Assembly (NCBI GenBank): GCA_035541995.1
Contig: DATKMG010000516.1
Span: 1-7,270, forward strand
DNA from: DATKMG01 sp035541995
GTDB taxonomy: Bacteria; Acidobacteriota; Terriglobia; Versatilivoradales; Versatilivoraceae
Length of the DNA: 7,270 bases
Reading direction: 5' to 3'
In this document: positions 5,582-7,270 of the stretch, piece by piece
Layout of the letters: every line of letters begins with the position of its first letter
How positions within the stretch are numbered: the stretch's first letter is position 1
The notes under the pieces: generated by a model
Seen by the model: the letters and a program-made list of their open reading frames with translations, nothing else
Told to the model about the DNA's origin: nothing
Database searches by the model: none
Made by a program: the position numbers and the translations under genes

Positions 5582-7270
5582 TTGGCGAGCGCACTCCAAC
5601 CCACCAGCATCCTTAATCTTCTTCCCGACGAGGAGTTTCTTGATCGGGAAGCAGATGTCCAACGACTTTTTCATTTAGGCCTGGATGCGGCCCGAGCGCT
5701 GACCCCCAGCCTTTTCCTCAGTGGGCCTCGAAAATCCGGGAAGAGTGAAATCCTGAAGCGAGTTTACCGTCGACTGTTCCTCGAGCAGGAAACAGTAATG
5801 CCCTTCTACCATGCTGTCCCAAAATGTGTCTCTTCTGCAGAATCTTTTTGTCGGGATTATTTCCTTCGAAACATCTTTCAATTCCTCGCTTTCTTAAAAC
5901 GGGATGCCGAGCTGGGCAGCACGGAAGAGTTGGGCATCAACTTGGCCTTTCAACTGGCATATGAAAGCAAGCACCCCTGGCTGGTCGCGGTCGTGGATCA
6001 ATTCCATTCCGGTCTTCGGAAGAAGGATTTGCAGGTCCTCTCTCGGCTGGCCATCCACTTTCCACTGACCGCAGCATTGAACACTGGCCTGAGTTCCTTT
6101 GTAATCGTTGATGATTTCCATCATGTTGACTCCTTGAAGTCAGAGGAGGAACTGGCCTTGCTATCGGGCGACTTTCTCTCGGCCCTCTCGTCTCGGCGGA
6201 CTCCTCACCTGCTTTCCGGGTTTTCAGCGCACGCTCTTCAAAAGTTGTTTAATACAGTGGAAATCCCTGGCAATGTTGTCGTTTATCCCTTGCGTAGTCT
6301 CGAAGCACAAGCGGCCAAGCATCTTTTGGAAAGCCTCTGTGAGCGCTTCGGCGTTGCCTTGGAGCCGGACCTGAGTTCAGCCATTGTCTGTCAGCTGGAG
6401 TATCATCCTTTCTATATTCGGTCTCTAGTTGAAGGCGCTAGACGGGAGGAAATGCAATTGCAGACACCTCGGGAGTTTGCCGAGGTATATACCATTGAAT
6501 TAACCCGAGGGAACCTTCACCTCTTTTTCGGCAGTCTTCTGCACTCCGCCAAGTTCAGCATCGCAGAGAGGATGAAGGCGCTCGAGGTGCTGCACACCTG
6601 TTCTCGAGGTACATTGGATCTATCGGCGTTGCACTTCTTTCGGGAGGAGAACGGAGGGATGGGTCCGGATCCTGAGAGAATCCTAGAGACCTTGAGGCAG
6701 ACGACCCTCCTTGAACAGGGGATTGGCACAATCACTCCCATTACCGATGCTGTGTTGGGAGATTGGATCGAGTGGAACTTCAAGCATTCCCTTTTAGGCG
6801 TTTCGATGACCGAGGCGAAGTACCAGGTCGCTGCTAATCTTCTAAAACGACTCCAGGGCAATGTGCAGACAACCATCCAAGCAGACAGGATGAAGCAGGT
6901 GGAAGGATTGTTGGATATCATGGATTGTCAGTCAGTCCCTGTGGTCCTGCTGGATTTTTCGCAGTTCGGAACTCTAGAGCAAATACAGGATCCCCAGGAG
7001 TTAAGCAAGCGTCTTCATGAGTCTGAGCAAATGGCACTTCCGGAGATGCTCTCCGTTACTCGAGAGGAGACTACCGGTGACCCGAAGGCTGGTTTTCCGG
7101 GCCCGGTTTCTGTGGCAAGGGGCTTTGAAGAAAGACGTTACGTCGACGACCGGGAGACTGTCTGGCTGGTCAGCTATTGCCCCAATGAGTTGGTTGGGCT
7201 CAACGAGATCCTGCAGTTCCACGACAAGTGCCGCCGTATAGCCAGAGAGAACAGATATCAGCGGATACGG
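5582..7270 (+). CDS. P-loop NTPase, archaeal-ATPase/STAND-like (3' partial)
   Basis: The plus frame is open from the stop at 5528-5530 to the last base, with no stop codon, so the gene is cut by the right edge. TTG 5582 is the first usable start and gives 563 visible residues; a weak GAGAG (5568-5572) precedes it. Residues 19-30 (FLDREADVQRLF) match the family's F-x-x-R-E-x-E-L opening. Walker A is GPRKSGKS (48-55) and Walker B VIVDDFHH (174-181). PLRSLEAQAAKHLL (from 236) and HPFYIR (275-280) match the post-ATPase helical part of archaeal-type ATPases. A winged-helix-like region follows (about 320-400). The end (about 515-563, with ETVWLVSYCPNE) faintly recalls a PD-(D/E)XK-type fold but lacks clear catalytic residues. 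It sits 31 bases behind the diguanylate cyclase with no terminator between, so it is probably in the same operon. ATP binding is secure; the cellular role is unknown. Confidence 0.85.
   Translation, partial: MASALQPTSILNLLPDEEFLDREADVQRLFHLGLDAARALTPSLFLSGPRKSGKSEILKRVYRRLFLEQETVMPFYHAVPKCVSSAESFCRDYFLRNIFQFLAFLKRDAELGSTEELGINLAFQLAYESKHPWLVAVVDQFHSGLRKKDLQVLSRLAIHFPLTAALNTGLSSFVIVDDFHHVDSLKSEEELALLSGDFLSALSSRRTPHLLSGFSAHALQKLFNTVEIPGNVVVYPLRSLEAQAAKHLLESLCERFGVALEPDLSSAIVCQLEYHPFYIRSLVEGARREEMQLQTPREFAEVYTIELTRGNLHLFFGSLLHSAKFSIAERMKALEVLHTCSRGTLDLSALHFFREENGGMGPDPERILETLRQTTLLEQGIGTITPITDAVLGDWIEWNFKHSLLGVSMTEAKYQVAANLLKRLQGNVQTTIQADRMKQVEGLLDIMDCQSVPVVLLDFSQFGTLEQIQDPQELSKRLHESEQMALPEMLSVTREETTGDPKAGFPGPVSVARGFEERRYVDDRETVWLVSYCPNELVGLNEILQFHDKCRRIARENRYQRIR

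Noticed and set aside
5547..5678. ATG at 5547 overlapping the cyclase stop (ATGA)
   Set aside because: The overlap looks like translational coupling, but the frame stops after about 43 codons and shows no recognisable protein.
5675..7222. Several minus-strand open frames opposite the NTPase
   Set aside because: They are shadows of a continuous plus-strand frame with clear NTPase motifs; their translations show no family features.
7017..7241. Plus-strand 74-codon frame near the right edge
   Set aside because: Its Arg/Ser-rich composition is typical of an out-of-frame shadow, and the NTPase frame stays open and plausible through the same bases.

Overview
The window is a bacterial regulatory and signalling region of moderate G+C (about 50% by eye). 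All recognisable genes are on the + strand. It contains a sigma-54-dependent activator, DUF4388, PocR, GAF and GGDEF domains, an exported zinc-dependent hydrolase of the S1/P1-PLC type, and TTG start codons. This mix fits an environmental Gram-negative such as Nitrospirota, Methylomirabilota or Desulfobacterota. That placement is an impression from gene content only.

Layout. (1) 2-910: the 3' part of an NtrC-family sigma-54 activator, cut by the left edge. The AAA+ domain and Fis-type helix-turn-helix are complete; the sensory N-terminus is outside. (2) 929-957: a sigma-70-like promoter, followed by 1002-1753, an exported zinc phospholipase C / S1-P1 nuclease-like protein. It is broken by one apparent missing base near 1220, yet all zinc ligands are present when the frame is restored. 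(3) 1754-2041: a non-coding gap with a 7-bp inverted repeat over a TAATAT box. (4) 2042-3142: a DUF4388 plus GAF-like protein with a TTG start and a good Shine-Dalgarno. (5) 3143-3492: a non-coding gap with an intrinsic terminator facing the minus strand and a sigma-54-like -24/-12 element. (6) 3493-5550: a PocR-GAF-GAF-GGDEF diguanylate cyclase with an intact GGEEF active site and an RxxD inhibitory site. (7) 5582-7270: the 5' 563 codons of a P-loop NTPase (Walker A GPRKSGKS, Walker B VIVDD). It starts 31 bases after the cyclase stop and runs off the right edge with no stop codon.

How they may work together (inference). The PocR-GAF cyclase would turn a small-molecule signal into c-di-GMP. 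The NTPase just behind it, probably co-transcribed, looks like an archaeal-ATPase/STAND-type switch protein. The DUF4388-GAF protein upstream is another signalling adaptor. A candidate sigma-54 promoter before the cyclase, with a sigma-54 activator gene in the same window, suggests but does not prove that the activator controls the cyclase-NTPase unit. The co-occurrence of a PocR-type cyclase and a large P-loop NTPase is the most interesting system-level feature. No RNA gene, CRISPR array or insertion sequence was seen.
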